Under the pieces are notes generated by a model, which worked only from the letters and a program-made list of their open reading frames with translations, was not told where the DNA came from and made no database searches. Below, one piece after another: positions 24,379 through 33,614 of a DNA stretch of 64,000 nt; the first letter of the stretch is position 1; each line of letters opens with the position of its first letter. Made by a program: the position numbers and the translations under genes. The stretch lies in the NCBI GenBank assembly GCA_947478725.1, contig CANJWZ010000001.1, positions 220,630 to 284,629 on the forward strand, in the 5' to 3' direction. This stretch comes from Comamonadaceae bacterium. Its GTDB lineage: Bacteria > Pseudomonadota > Gammaproteobacteria > Burkholderiales > Burkholderiaceae_C.

Positions 24379-25182
24379 ATGACAACCCATTCATCAAGCC
24401 AACCGGTCGCCATCATCACTGGGGCTGCGCGCGGCATTGGCCTGGCTTGCGCCAAATGGTTCTTAGCGCGTGGCTACCGGGTTGCGTTGCTCGACATTGA
24501 CAACGCGGAGCTCCAACAGGCGGGCGCAGCCTTGCGCGAATCCGCACGCGTCTTGGCGCTGCACTGTGATGTGGCCAGTCCAGCCTCGGTCACAACGGCA
24601 ATCGACCGGGTCAGCAGCACATTTGGCCGCATCGATGCGCTGGTCAACAATGCAGGTGTCGCGGTTTTCAAGCCGCTGCTGGAGCACACCTTTGAAGAAT
24701 GGCGGCAGGTGATGTCGGTCAACCTCGATGGTGCCTTTTTATGCACCCAAGCCTGTGCGCCAGTGATGCTCAGAAATGCCGGCGATCAGGCCAAAGCTGC
24801 TGGTGGCTGTGGCGCCGTTGTCAATATCGCGTCCATTTCAGGCTTGCGGGCCAGCACGCTGCGGGTGGCCTACGGCACCAGCAAGGCGGCCATCATTCAT
24901 TTGACAAAACAGCAAGCCGTCGAGCTGGGCAACATGGGAATTCGCGTCAACGCCATTGCACCCGGCCCGGTCGATACCGACATGGCCAAGAAGGTGCATA
25001 GCGCAGCCATACGGGCCGACTACGCTGATGCCATTCCGTTGGTGCGCTACGGCACGCCCGAAGAAATTGCAGAAGGGGTGGGCTTTTTATGCAGCCCGGC
25101 GGCCAGCTACATCAATGGCCAGACGCTGGCGGTGGATGGCGGATTTGACGCCGCTGGCATTGGTTTGCCGTCGCTGCGTTAG
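24379..25182 (+). CDS. Short-chain dehydrogenase/reductase
   Basis: A classical 267-residue SDR: AIITGAARGIGLACAKWFLA (cofactor motif at ~12–20), LVNNAGVAVFKPLLEH, catalytic Ser in NIASISGLRAS, YGTSK (Tyr/Lys pair at ~173–177) and a PGPVDTDMAKK loop. An aspartate ends strand 2 (ALLDIDNAE), pointing to NAD rather than NADP. The C-terminal SPAASYINGQTLAVDGGFD is standard. It stands alone between a thioesterase and the beta-oxidation operon; its substrate cannot be assigned. Confidence 0.88.
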   Translation: MTTHSSSQPVAIITGAARGIGLACAKWFLARGYRVALLDIDNAELQQAGAALRESARVLALHCDVASPASVTTAIDRVSSTFGRIDALVNNAGVAVFKPLLEHTFEEWRQVMSVNLDGAFLCTQACAPVMLRNAGDQAKAAGGCGAVVNIASISGLRASTLRVAYGTSKAAIIHLTKQQAVELGNMGIRVNAIAPGPVDTDMAKKVHSAAIRADYADAIPLVRYGTPEEIAEGVGFLCSPAASYINGQTLAVDGGFDAAGIGLPSLR

Positions 25183-25191
25183 CCCCAGTTC

Positions 25192-25248
25192 GCTACATTC
25201 TTAGTAGCTGATAGCATAGATATTCATTGACCCAGAAGGCCTTTTTCT
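25192..25248 (+). repeat. Dispersed two-hairpin repeat, copy 6 (intergenic)
   Basis: GCTACATTCTTAGTAGC forms the left hairpin; here GCTAC/GTAGC replaces GCTAT/ATAGC, a compensated pair change. ATTCATTGACCCAGAAGGCC gives the right part. It sits between convergent genes (SDR and enoyl-CoA hydratase) and could double as a transcript end. Confidence 0.6.
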
Positions 25249-25267
25249 AATGGATTTGGCTGTTGAT

Positions 25268-26047
25268 TTAAATCTGTGAAAAATCAGGCTTGCGCTTTTG
25301 CATGAACGCTGTAAAAGCCTCGCGCGCAGCGGGCTCGCTGAGCATTCGCCCAAAGCTCAGACTTTCATCATGAATACGTTGTTTGACGGCACTGGCGTTG
25401 GCCTGCTTCATCAGGCGCTTGGTTTCGATGACGGATGACAGCGGCTTGGCGGCCAGCTTTTTGGCTTGTTGATGCGCCAGAGCGCTCGCCTCGGCAGGCG
25501 GCACGATGCGGTTGATCAGGCCCATCTCCAGTGCCGTTTCAGCCGTAAAGGGCTCACCCAGCAGCAGCGCCTCGGCGGCGCGCGGGTAGCCCATCAGCTG
25601 CGGCACCAGCAGACTGGAGCCCGCTTCCGGGCACAGCCCCAAGTTGACAAACGGCATCGAGAAGGCCGCGTTGTCGCCTGCGTAAATCAGATCGCAATGC
25701 AGCAGCAGCGTGGTGCCAATGCCCACGGCCGGGCCACAGACAGCGGCCACGATAGGCTTTGTAAAAGCGCTGATGGCGTGCAGAAAACGAAACACCGGCG
25801 CGTCTTGCGTCGAGGGCGGTTTGTTTAAAAAATCGCCAATGTCATTGCCCGCTGAAAAAATCGTTTCATGGCCCTGAATGACCAGAACGCGCACAGCATC
25901 ATTGCTTTCAGCCGCAATCAGCACATCAGCCATGGCCGCGTACATGACGGCAGTGATCGAATTTTTTCTATCCAGGCGGTTGATGGTCAGGCTCAAGACG
26001 CCCGCGTCCAGGTGGGTGAGAATTTCGGGGATGGGGGAAGTCGTCAT
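25268..26047 (-). CDS. Enoyl-CoA hydratase/isomerase family protein
   Basis: This 259-residue crotonase-fold protein has the oxyanion segment IFSAGNDIGDFLNKP and AAVCGPAVGIGTTLLLHCDL. CDLIYAGDNAAFSMPFVNLG followed by LCPEAGSS places the catalytic glutamate at the position used by Delta3,Delta2-enoyl-CoA isomerases (PECI type), so isomerisation during unsaturated fatty-acid oxidation is a good guess. It is the last gene of the beta-oxidation cluster, 72 bp below the thioesterase gene. The ATG at 26047 is secure. Confidence 0.85.
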   Translation of the reverse strand: MTTSPIPEILTHLDAGVLSLTINRLDRKNSITAVMYAAMADVLIAAESNDAVRVLVIQGHETIFSAGNDIGDFLNKPPSTQDAPVFRFLHAISAFTKPIVAAVCGPAVGIGTTLLLHCDLIYAGDNAAFSMPFVNLGLCPEAGSSLLVPQLMGYPRAAEALLLGEPFTAETALEMGLINRIVPPAEASALAHQQAKKLAAKPLSSVIETKRLMKQANASAVKQRIHDESLSFGRMLSEPAAREAFTAFMQKRKPDFSQI

Positions 26048-26119
26048 GGGTGTCTCAGGTTGTGCAACAGGTGAAATGTCATGAGTTTAAAGCGCCCGGC
26101 CGATCAATCCAGGCCGCCG

Positions 26120-26944
26120 CTATTCCTTGTAATAAACCAGCTGCGTACTGGTCGCCAGCAGGGTGCCATCTTCAGACCACAACTGCGCCGTCTGGTCAAA
26201 AAACCCGTGGCGAAAAGCCTGTGCCTGGGCCTGGCCCAGCAGGTAGCCGGTGCCCACATCTGACAGCTGGGCCTGGCTCGCATGAAAGTAGGTGGTCATC
26301 GACACGGTGCCAGCGGCGACCCGTTTGGCACGGCGCAGCCAGACTCTAGGGTAAAACACATCGGCCATGGCGGTCAGGGAGGCAAAGTCCAGCGGGCGCG
26401 GTGGCTCGTCGCGCATCCACAGCTGCGTCACACTGCTGGCCTCGCGGCCATCAAATTGCGCAGGACTCCTGCCATGAACGAAGCGCATATCGTATCGGTC
26501 AAACCAGACAGGCGCACCGTCGCGGCGGTCTTTCGTCGCCGCGTTCACTGGCGTCACCACCGGCATGGGCATGTCATTGGCATGCCAGGTATCGCGCTTG
26601 AGTGCCGTCATGATGGTGGCTGTCATGGCGACTTCTGGCTGGCCTGTGGGATCGGTTTGACTCAAGGCAATCACCCAGTGCTGGGTCGAGCGACTGGTGC
26701 GGGCAGGCGTGGCCGTGACGGTGAACGGGCCTTGCGTCGTGGCGCCCGCGTAGTTGACCGTCAAGGCCACGGGCTCGCCCAACAATGCCGGGTGCTGCAT
26801 GACGGCCCGCACTGCCAAGGCTGCCGTGTAGCCGCCGAACGGGCCCACCATGTTCCAGTAATCAGGGGCGGTGGCGCCGGCGAAAGTGTTGGCAGCTTGG
26901 CCTGGCATCAGCTGCAGGGCCTGGTCAAACGGGTGATGGCTCAT
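26120..26944 (-). CDS. Acyl-CoA thioesterase, TesB-like double hotdog
   Basis: The 274-residue protein matches the 4HBT_3/TesB-like thioesterases: YWNMVGPFGGYTAALAVRAV, EPVALTVNYAGATTQGPFTV, and a second half with WLRRAKRVAAGTVSMTTYFH, GTGYLLGQAQAQAFRHGFFD and the closing DGTLLATSTQLVYYKE. It would release CoA from fatty acyl-CoAs, relieving the beta-oxidation pathway. It lies 120 bp below the thiolase gene, with a dispersed repeat in between, and may belong to the same transcript. Confidence 0.85.
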   Translation of the reverse strand: MSHHPFDQALQLMPGQAANTFAGATAPDYWNMVGPFGGYTAALAVRAVMQHPALLGEPVALTVNYAGATTQGPFTVTATPARTSRSTQHWVIALSQTDPTGQPEVAMTATIMTALKRDTWHANDMPMPVVTPVNAATKDRRDGAPVWFDRYDMRFVHGRSPAQFDGREASSVTQLWMRDEPPRPLDFASLTAMADVFYPRVWLRRAKRVAAGTVSMTTYFHASQAQLSDVGTGYLLGQAQAQAFRHGFFDQTAQLWSEDGTLLATSTQLVYYKE

Positions 26945-26953
26945 TTTTCAAAT

Positions 26954-27009
26954 GCTCTATTCTTGATAGCTACTTGCGCTTGTATTCATTGGCCTGGAGG
27001 CCTACGACA
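26954..27009 (+). repeat. Dispersed two-hairpin repeat, copy 7 (intergenic)
   Basis: One of the best-preserved copies: TTGATAGCTACTTGCGCTTG, ATTCATTGGCCTGGAGGCC. The right hairpin GGCC-TGGA-GGCC is perfect. It lies between the thiolase and thioesterase genes. Confidence 0.65.
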
Positions 27010-27064
27010 TATCCTACAACATACCGTAATGCGATCTTTTGAGTTTTTTTCAGCCCATTTCTGA

Positions 27065-28264
27065 CTACACCCGCTCAAAAATACCCGCAGCGCCCTGCCC
27101 CATGCCCACGCACATCGTCACCATGCCGTACTTGAGCTGGTGGCGTTGCAAGGCATGAATCACGGTTGCCGCACGAATGGCACCCGTCGCGCCCAGCGGA
27201 TGGCCAAGGGCAATCGCGCCGCCCATCGGATTGACCTTGGCGGGGTCCAGCCGCAGCGTGTTGATGACGGCCAGCGACTGCGCGGCAAAAGCCTCGTTCA
27301 GTTCAAACCAGTCAATGTCGTCCTGCGTCAAGCCGGCATAGCGCAGCGCAGCCGGAATCGCCTCAATCGGGCCAATGCCCATGATGTGCGGCGGCACGCC
27401 CTTGGCGGCGAAGCTGACAAAGCGTGCCAGCGGCTTGAGGCCAAACTGCTTGACGGCTTTTTCACTGGCCAGAATCAGCGCACCGGCGCCATCCGACGTT
27501 TGCGAGCTGTTGCCCGCCGTGACCGAGCCACGCGCTGCAAAAACCGTTTTGAGTTTTGCCAGGCCTTCGACGGTGGTGTCAGGCCGTGCGCCTTCGTCCA
27601 TGTTCACGGTGCGGGTGGTGGTGATGACTTCTCCGGTTGCCAGATTCGCGCTGCGGTCGGTGACTTCAACTGGCGTGATTTCGTTTGTGAACTCACCAGC
27701 CTGCTGCGCCTTGAGAGCCTTGATATGTGAGGCGTAGGCAAACTCGTCTTGCGCGGTACGCGAGACTTTCCATTGCTGCGCGACCTTCTCGGCGGTCAGG
27801 CCCATGCCGTACGCAATGCCGATGTTTTCATCGTTTGCGAACATGGCGGGCGACAGTGACGGCGAGTTGCCCGACATGGGCACCATGCTCATACTTTCAA
27901 CACCCGCTGCAATCATGACGTCAGCCTCACCGACACGAATGCGGTCCGCCGCCATTTGCACGGCCGACAGACCCGACGCGCAGAAACGGTTCACCGTGAT
28001 GCCGCCCACGCTGGTGGGCAGGCCGGCCAGCACCGCGCCAATACGCGCAATGTTCAGGCCCTGCGGGCCTTCAGGAATGGCGCAGCCGCAAATGATGTCT
28101 TCAATCGCTTTTGGGTCCAGCGTGGGCACCTGGGCCAGGGCTGCTTGCAAGGCCTTGACCAACAAGTCATCCGGTCGGGTGTTGCGGAAAAACCCGCGAT
28201 GCGAACGGCCAATCGGCGTGCGGGTCGCGGCAACAATGTAGGCTTCTTGAATTTTTTTGCTCAT
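27065..28264 (-). CDS. Acetyl-CoA C-acyltransferase (thiolase, FadA type)
   Basis: This 399-residue thiolase cleaves 3-ketoacyl-CoA in the last step of beta-oxidation. Catalytic residues: Cys in TVNRFCASGLSAVQMAAD, the GHPLG histidine, and Cys in MVTMCVGMGQGAAGIFE. The ATG at 28264 gives MSKKIQEAYIVAATRTPIGR; the longer ORF start adds a non-conserved tail. It lies 48 bp after the DUF4442 gene and three genes after the FadN-type enzyme, so the operon supplies all steps from acyl-CoA to acetyl-CoA. Confidence 0.94.
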   Translation of the reverse strand: MSKKIQEAYIVAATRTPIGRSHRGFFRNTRPDDLLVKALQAALAQVPTLDPKAIEDIICGCAIPEGPQGLNIARIGAVLAGLPTSVGGITVNRFCASGLSAVQMAADRIRVGEADVMIAAGVESMSMVPMSGNSPSLSPAMFANDENIGIAYGMGLTAEKVAQQWKVSRTAQDEFAYASHIKALKAQQAGEFTNEITPVEVTDRSANLATGEVITTTRTVNMDEGARPDTTVEGLAKLKTVFAARGSVTAGNSSQTSDGAGALILASEKAVKQFGLKPLARFVSFAAKGVPPHIMGIGPIEAIPAALRYAGLTQDDIDWFELNEAFAAQSLAVINTLRLDPAKVNPMGGAIALGHPLGATGAIRAATVIHALQRHQLKYGMVTMCVGMGQGAAGIFERV

Positions 28265-28312
28265 GGTGAGTCCTTGTGCCTGCAGGGGCATTAAATATCG
28301 TTTTTGGTGGTT

Positions 28313-28819
28313 TCAGTTTTGGGTGGGGCGTTGAGAAGGAACCCAGGCCCAGATGAATTCACACTCGATGGGCTGGTTGCCCGATTCGTCAGTCACCGTC
28401 ACAGCCACCGTGACTTCGCCTTTGGTGGTGCTGCGGATCAGCTCGCGCTGCACATCGCTGAGCGTGGCCACCGCGCGCATGGCGCCCTGGCCGCGCTTTT
28501 TGAACTGCACGCGCATGTCTTTGACCACCGGAATGCAGTCATCACGCACGTTCATGCCAATCACCATCCCTGTGGCGGTTTCAGCAGCCAGCGTGCTGGC
28601 CACGGCATGGACGCCGCCGATATGGTTCTGTACCTTGTGGTTATTGGCCACCAAGATTTGCACGCTGCTGGCAGACATTTCTTCGTAGCGCAGCTTGGCT
28701 GTGCCGGTAAATGGCACGGCACGCCCCATCACCACGCTGCGAAACCAGAGGCGAGCAAAAGCTGGCACTTCATTGAGGCGCTCAAGCTGGCGCTCCAGCC
28801 GATTGGGGGTGTGCGTCAT
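28313..28819 (-). CDS. DUF4442 hotdog-fold protein
   Basis: A 168-residue protein with the DUF4442 (hotdog) pattern: WFRSVVMGRAVPFTGTAKLR, NHKVQNHIGGVHAVASTLAA and DDCIPVVKDMRVQFKKRGQG. Family members are presumed acyl-CoA thioesterases or acyl-binding proteins. It is two bases from the FadN-type gene stop and so is tightly linked to beta-oxidation. No catalytic residue is assigned with confidence. Confidence 0.82.
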   Translation of the reverse strand: MTHTPNRLERQLERLNEVPAFARLWFRSVVMGRAVPFTGTAKLRYEEMSASSVQILVANNHKVQNHIGGVHAVASTLAAETATGMVIGMNVRDDCIPVVKDMRVQFKKRGQGAMRAVATLSDVQRELIRSTTKGEVTVAVTVTDESGNQPIECEFIWAWVPSQRPTQN

Positions 28820-28821
28820 AC

Positions 28822-31242
28822 TCAGTTGCGTACCGGCTTGCCAGTGGACATCATGCCCATGATGCGTTCTTGCGTTTTTGGATGCTCAAGCAGCGAGCAA
28901 AATGCCTTGCGTTCCAACGTCATCAAATACGCTTCAGTGACCAGCGTGCCGTTGTCAACATCGCCGCCGCACACCACGCCGGCAATCAGGCTGGCGATGT
29001 GAAAGTCATGCGCGCTGATAAAGCCGCCATCGCGCATGTTGACGAGCTGGCCCTTGATGGTGGCCAGACCGTTGCGGCCCACCACAGGAAAGCTGCGTTT
29101 GACAGGCGCACGGTAGCCTGAGTCAAACATGGCCCGCGCTTCATTGATCGCCACAAACAGCAGCTCATTGACATGCGGCACGATGACATCGCTGTCAAGC
29201 AAATAACCCAGCTTGCGGCTTTCAATGGCGCTGGTGCCTACTGTGGCCATGGCTGCGGCGGTGAAGCCTTCAAGCAAAAACGGCAGCATGTCTTTGTGGG
29301 TCGATTTGGCGGCGTTTTCTGCCGCGCGACGGGCAATATAGGCCAGGCCGCCCGCACCGGGTACCAGGCCCACGCCGACTTCTACCAGGCCAATATAGCT
29401 TTCCATCGCCACCACCCGCTTGGCAGAGTACACAGCCATCTCGCAACCACCGCCCAGGGCCAGGCCGCGAATGGCGGACACCACGGGCACAGTCGAATAA
29501 CGCATTTTCAGCATCACGTTTTGCAGCTCTGCCTCGACCTCATCAATGGCAGCGACGCCACTCATCATGAAGGCAGGCAGCATGGCTTGCAGGTCAGCGC
29601 CAACCGAGAACATCTCGTCGTTTGACCAGATCACCATGCCCTTGTAGGCTTTTTCGGCCATGTCGATGCCAAGCGCCAAGCCTTCAGCCACGTCGGGGCT
29701 GATGGCGTGCATTTTGGTTTTGATACTGGCGATCAGCACCTCATCGTCCAAGGTCCACAGCCGAACCGCATCGTCTTCATGCAAGGTCGTGCCTGCCGTC
29801 GTGAACGAAGTCGCTGTCGCGCCCAGCACGTCCTCAGGGAAATGCTGACGCGCATACACCGGCAGCTCGCGCTTGAGGATGAATTGTTGAGCCGATGCGG
29901 ACCACGAACCTTGCGGCGTATGCACGCCACCTGTCCCATTGTTCGATTCGGCGACCGGCCCTGTGAACACCCAGTCAGGCAGCGGCGCGCTGGACAGCGT
30001 TTTGCCGGTGTCAATGTCTTCCTTGATCCAGTTCGCCACTTGCAACCAGCCCGCTTGCTGCCACAGCTCAAACGGGCCTTGCTTGGCACCGAAGCCCCAG
30101 CGCATCGCCAGGTCAATATCGCGTGCGGTTTCGGCAATGGTTTGCAGGTGCACCGCAGCGTAATGGAACTGGTCGCGCAAGATGGCCCACAAAAAGCGCG
30201 CCTCGGCACCTTCTGCATGGCGCAGCAAGGCCAAGCGTTCACCGGCAGGCTTTTTCAGCATGCGGCCCACCACGTCGTTGGCCTTGGCGCCACCGGCCAC
30301 GTATTCCATGCTTTCAGGGTCAAGCCGCAGGATGTCGCGGCCCACTTTTTTGTAGAAACCGGCGCCTGTTTTTTGACCGAGGCTTTTTGCCTCGAGCAGC
30401 TTGGCCAGCACAGTCGGTGTGCCGTAGATGCCTGAGAACGGGTCAGGTGTTTGTTTACCCTCGCCGAGGTTGTCTTGCAGCGTTTTGATCACATGCGCCA
30501 TGGTGTCCAGGCCGACAACATCCGCCGTACGGTAGGTGCCTGAGCTGGCACGGCCGAGTTTTTTACCCGTCAAGTCATCGACCACGTCATAGGTCAAACC
30601 GAAGGCTTCGGTTTGCTTGATGATCGCCAGCATGCCAGCAATACCGATGCGGTTGGCAATAAAGTTGGGGGTGTCATGGGCGCGAATCACGTTTTTGCCC
30701 AGGCCGCTGGTCACGAAGGCTTCCAGGTTGTCGAGCACATTCGCACCGGTGGTTGGCGTGTTGATCAGCTCAACCAGCGTCATGTAGCGCGGCGGGTTGA
30801 AAAAGTGAATGCCGCAAAAGCGCGGCTTGATCGTTTCAGGCAAGGCCTCACTCAGTTGGGTGATCGACAGGCCAGACGTGTTGCTGGCCACAATCGACTC
30901 TTTGGCAATGTACGGGGCAATCTTGTGATACAGGTCGGTTTTCCAGTCCATGCGCTCGGCAATGGCTTCGATGATCAGGTCGCACTCTTTGAGCACGTCC
31001 ATGTGCTCTTCGTAGTTGGCCGGCTGAATCAGCGCTGCGTCATCGGCGACACCGAGCGGCGCGGGTTTGAGCTTTTTTAAACCCTCCACCGCGCGGGTCA
31101 CGATACTGTTTTTTGGCCCCTCCTTGGCTGCCAAATCAAACAACACGACCGGGATTTTGCAATTGGCCAGATGGGCAGCGATTTGCGCGCCCATCACGCC
31201 AGCGCCTAAAACGGCCACTTTTTTAACCATGAATCTTGACAT
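28822..31242 (-). CDS. Bifunctional 3-hydroxyacyl-CoA dehydrogenase/enoyl-CoA hydratase (FadN type)
   Basis: In this 806-residue enzyme the dehydrogenase comes first (VAVLGAGVMGAQIAAHLANC, NAD motif at ~10–15, GIHFFNPPRYMTLVELI near 145) and the hydratase last (AIRGLALGGGCEMAVYSAKR at ~590–610 with VGVGLVPGAGG). This is opposite to E. coli FadB and matches Bacillus FadN. It performs hydration and NAD-dependent oxidation of enoyl-CoA. ATG 31242 was used; 31230 (MVKKVAVLG) is an equally good alternative. With thiolase and the FadE-like dehydrogenase it forms a fadN-fadA-fadE-like set. Confidence 0.93.
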   Translation of the reverse strand: MSRFMVKKVAVLGAGVMGAQIAAHLANCKIPVVLFDLAAKEGPKNSIVTRAVEGLKKLKPAPLGVADDAALIQPANYEEHMDVLKECDLIIEAIAERMDWKTDLYHKIAPYIAKESIVASNTSGLSITQLSEALPETIKPRFCGIHFFNPPRYMTLVELINTPTTGANVLDNLEAFVTSGLGKNVIRAHDTPNFIANRIGIAGMLAIIKQTEAFGLTYDVVDDLTGKKLGRASSGTYRTADVVGLDTMAHVIKTLQDNLGEGKQTPDPFSGIYGTPTVLAKLLEAKSLGQKTGAGFYKKVGRDILRLDPESMEYVAGGAKANDVVGRMLKKPAGERLALLRHAEGAEARFLWAILRDQFHYAAVHLQTIAETARDIDLAMRWGFGAKQGPFELWQQAGWLQVANWIKEDIDTGKTLSSAPLPDWVFTGPVAESNNGTGGVHTPQGSWSASAQQFILKRELPVYARQHFPEDVLGATATSFTTAGTTLHEDDAVRLWTLDDEVLIASIKTKMHAISPDVAEGLALGIDMAEKAYKGMVIWSNDEMFSVGADLQAMLPAFMMSGVAAIDEVEAELQNVMLKMRYSTVPVVSAIRGLALGGGCEMAVYSAKRVVAMESYIGLVEVGVGLVPGAGGLAYIARRAAENAAKSTHKDMLPFLLEGFTAAAMATVGTSAIESRKLGYLLDSDVIVPHVNELLFVAINEARAMFDSGYRAPVKRSFPVVGRNGLATIKGQLVNMRDGGFISAHDFHIASLIAGVVCGGDVDNGTLVTEAYLMTLERKAFCSLLEHPKTQERIMGMMSTGKPVRN

Positions 31243-31277
31243 GTGTTTCTTTCGTATGAAGTCAATACGCAGCGTTT

Positions 31278-31751
31278 TTACTGAACACGCACCCAGGTTT
31301 GTGTTCGTCCAAACGGCCCGATGGCGCCACGCACCTCTAACTTGCTGCCGCCCTCAATAGGCGTGAGGCGCAGCGCGTAGTTTTTGCCGCTGTCGGGCTC
31401 CAAAATTTGGCCCTTTTCCCAGACGTCTTTGCCTTCCGCTTTGACCGCGCCGCGAATGATCTCCATGCCCAGCTTGGGCTTGTCCTTGCGGTCATCGGTG
31501 CACATGCTGCAATTGAGCTCAACAGCCTTGATCAAGGGTTTTTCAATCACGCCCGTCAGCACGCCAGCAGCGTTGGCAGTGATGCGAATCTCCGCCTTGG
31601 CCTGACCGGTTTTGTCGTCAATATTGCGCCACAAGCCGACGGGCGTGGCACTGGTTGAGACTGTTGACTGGGCACCAGCTGGTGCCGAAAAAAAGCCAAA
31701 CGCTACAATAACCATAGCGGCTTGCGCCGTATTTATAAGGGTTATAGTCAT
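31278..31751 (-). CDS. DUF2147 secreted protein
   Basis: The 157-residue protein has a signal peptide (MTITLINTAQAAMVIVAFGF, cleavage near AGAQ) and a DUF2147 domain: PVGLWRNIDDKTGQAKAEIR, LNCSMCTDDRKDKPKLGMEI and a C-terminal EVRGAIGPFGRTQTWVRV. DUF2147 proteins are periplasmic or outer-membrane-associated and of unknown role; two cysteines (CSMC) may bind metal or form a disulfide. It sits inside the beta-oxidation operon, 15 bp after the acyl-CoA dehydrogenase. The start codon and signal sequence overlap a dispersed repeat copy. Confidence 0.85.
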   Translation of the reverse strand: MTITLINTAQAAMVIVAFGFFSAPAGAQSTVSTSATPVGLWRNIDDKTGQAKAEIRITANAAGVLTGVIEKPLIKAVELNCSMCTDDRKDKPKLGMEIIRGAVKAEGKDVWEKGQILEPDSGKNYALRLTPIEGGSKLEVRGAIGPFGRTQTWVRVQ

Positions 31752-31757
31752 TTTTTC
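31702..31757 (+). repeat. Dispersed two-hairpin repeat, copy 8 (over the DUF2147 signal-peptide coding region)
   Basis: GCTACAATAACCATAGCGGC then TTGCGCC and AAGGGTTATAGTCATTTTTT. CATAGC(G/T)GCTTGCGCC is shared with the copy in the dctP signal sequence, but here the gene reads the opposite strand. The repeat covers the start codon. Confidence 0.55.
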
Positions 31758-31766
31758 CTCTAATCA

Positions 31767-33578
31767 TCAAGCCAGCGCTTCGTCAGTTTCCATCAGCGAC
31801 CTGGCACCGCTGCGCGCGGTGCGCATCAGTGTGGCTGTCTCAGGGTAGAGCTTGGCAAAGTAAAAGCGGGCGGTTTGCAGCTTGGCGATGTAAAACTTAT
31901 CCGTCGGCTTGCCTTGTGATTGCGCGGCAGCAATTTCACGCAGCGCGACCTGCGCCATGCGCGCCCAAAAGTAGCCAAATACCAGATGACCGGCCACACG
32001 CAAATAGTCCACCGCAGCGGCGCCCACTTCGTCGGCATTTTGAAAGCCCTTAAAACCCAGCTCGGTGGTGAACTTGGTCATCTGCTCAGCCAGCACGGCC
32101 AGCGGGTTGATGAACTCGGCCATCTTTTCGTTCACCCCTTCTTCCTGCACCAGCGCAGCAATCAGCTTGCCGAATTTTTTCAGCGTTGCGCCGTTGTTGC
32201 TCAAAATTTTTCGGCCCAGCAAGTCCAGTGACTGGATGGTGTTGGTACCTTCATAAATCATGTTGATGCGGTTGTCGCGCACAAACTGCTCCATGCCCCA
32301 CTCTTTGACATAGCCGTGGCCGCCAAACACCTGCAGGCAGGCGCTGGTGGCGATATGGCCGTTGTCGGTCAGGAAGGCCTTGACGATAGGTGTGAGCAGC
32401 GACAGCAACTCACCACTTTCCTTGCGCACCGCTTCGTCGGGGTGCTGATGCTCTTTGTCAAGCAGCACCGCGCAGTAGGTCGCCAAGGCGCGGCCACCTT
32501 CGGCGTAGGCTTTGGCGGTCAACAGCATTTTGCGCACGTCGGGGTGCACGATGATCGGGTCGGCGGGCATGTCTTTGGCTTTGGTGCCAGACAAGGAGCG
32601 CATTTGAATGCGGTCTTTGGCGTAGGCCAAGGCGTTTTGATACGCCACTTCGGTCAGGCCGAGTGACTGGTTGCCCACACCCAGGCGGGCAGCATTCATC
32701 ATCACAAACATGCCCTGCATGCCTTTGTTGGGCGCGCCGACCATGGTGCCGATTGCACCGTCTAAAACGATTTGCGCTGTTGCGTTGCCGTGGATGCCCA
32801 TTTTGTGCTCCAGCCCACCGCAGTAAATGCCGTTGCGTTCGCCCAAAGACCCATCTGCCTTGACGTGAAACTTGGGCACGATGAACAGGCTGACGCCTTT
32901 GATGCCCGCAGGCGCATCAACCACGCGTGCCAGCACCAGATGAATGATGTTGCCAGCCATGTCGTGCTCGCCAGCGCTGATGAAAATTTTGTTGCCGGTG
33001 ATTTTGTAAGTGCCGTCAGGCAAGGCTTCGGCCTTGGTGCGCATCAGGCCCAGGTCGGTGCCGCAATGCGGTTCGGTCAGGCACATGGTGCCGGTCCATT
33101 CGCCGCTGGTCATTTTGTGCAGGTAGGTCTGCTTTTGTTCTTCAGTGCCGTGGCTGTGCAGCGCGGCGTGCGCGCCATGCGTGAGGCCGGGGTACATGGT
33201 CCAGGCCTGGTTGGCGCTGTTGAGCATTTCATAAAAGCACTGGTTGATGACCAGCGGCAAGCCCTGACCACCAAAGGCCGGGTCACCACTCAATGCGGGC
33301 CAGCCGCCTTCTACGTACTTGGCGTAGGCTTCTTTGAAGCCCTTTGGCGTCGTCACGGCGTGGGTGGTGATGTCCAGTTTGCAGCCTTCTTCATCACCGC
33401 TGATATTGAGCGGAAACACGACCTCGGACGCGAATTTTGCGCCTTCTTCGAGCACGGCATTGATGGTGTCAACGTCTGCATCAGCGTACTTGGTGATTGG
33501 CTTGAGTTCTTCTGTGACTTTGAGCACTTCGTGCATCACAAATTGCATGTCGCGCAGGGGTGGGTTGTAAACAGGCAC
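31767..33578 (-). CDS. Acyl-CoA dehydrogenase, FadE type
   Basis: This 603-residue flavoprotein makes the first double bond in acyl-CoA. MPVYNPPLRDMQFVMHEVL (from a GTG start) is typical of the long proteobacterial family. Further motifs are MCLTEPHCGTDLGLMRTKAE and the catalytic glutamate in MIYEGTNTIQSLDLLGRKIL, followed by an extra C-terminal helical domain (~450–600). GTG 33578 has AGGAG seven bases before it, a better start than the TTG 30 bases upstream. It is the first enzyme gene after the TetR regulator. Confidence 0.94.
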   Translation of the reverse strand: MPVYNPPLRDMQFVMHEVLKVTEELKPITKYADADVDTINAVLEEGAKFASEVVFPLNISGDEEGCKLDITTHAVTTPKGFKEAYAKYVEGGWPALSGDPAFGGQGLPLVINQCFYEMLNSANQAWTMYPGLTHGAHAALHSHGTEEQKQTYLHKMTSGEWTGTMCLTEPHCGTDLGLMRTKAEALPDGTYKITGNKIFISAGEHDMAGNIIHLVLARVVDAPAGIKGVSLFIVPKFHVKADGSLGERNGIYCGGLEHKMGIHGNATAQIVLDGAIGTMVGAPNKGMQGMFVMMNAARLGVGNQSLGLTEVAYQNALAYAKDRIQMRSLSGTKAKDMPADPIIVHPDVRKMLLTAKAYAEGGRALATYCAVLLDKEHQHPDEAVRKESGELLSLLTPIVKAFLTDNGHIATSACLQVFGGHGYVKEWGMEQFVRDNRINMIYEGTNTIQSLDLLGRKILSNNGATLKKFGKLIAALVQEEGVNEKMAEFINPLAVLAEQMTKFTTELGFKGFQNADEVGAAAVDYLRVAGHLVFGYFWARMAQVALREIAAAQSQGKPTDKFYIAKLQTARFYFAKLYPETATLMRTARSGARSLMETDEALA

Positions 33579-33614
33579 GGGTCGGCTCCTAAAAATGAAA
33601 GTAAACAAGTGAAG

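Noticed and set aside
28304..30435. Several 200+ codon + strand ORFs over the DUF4442 and FadN-type genes
   Set aside because: Antisense shadows; the minus strand encodes complete enzymes with catalytic motifs.
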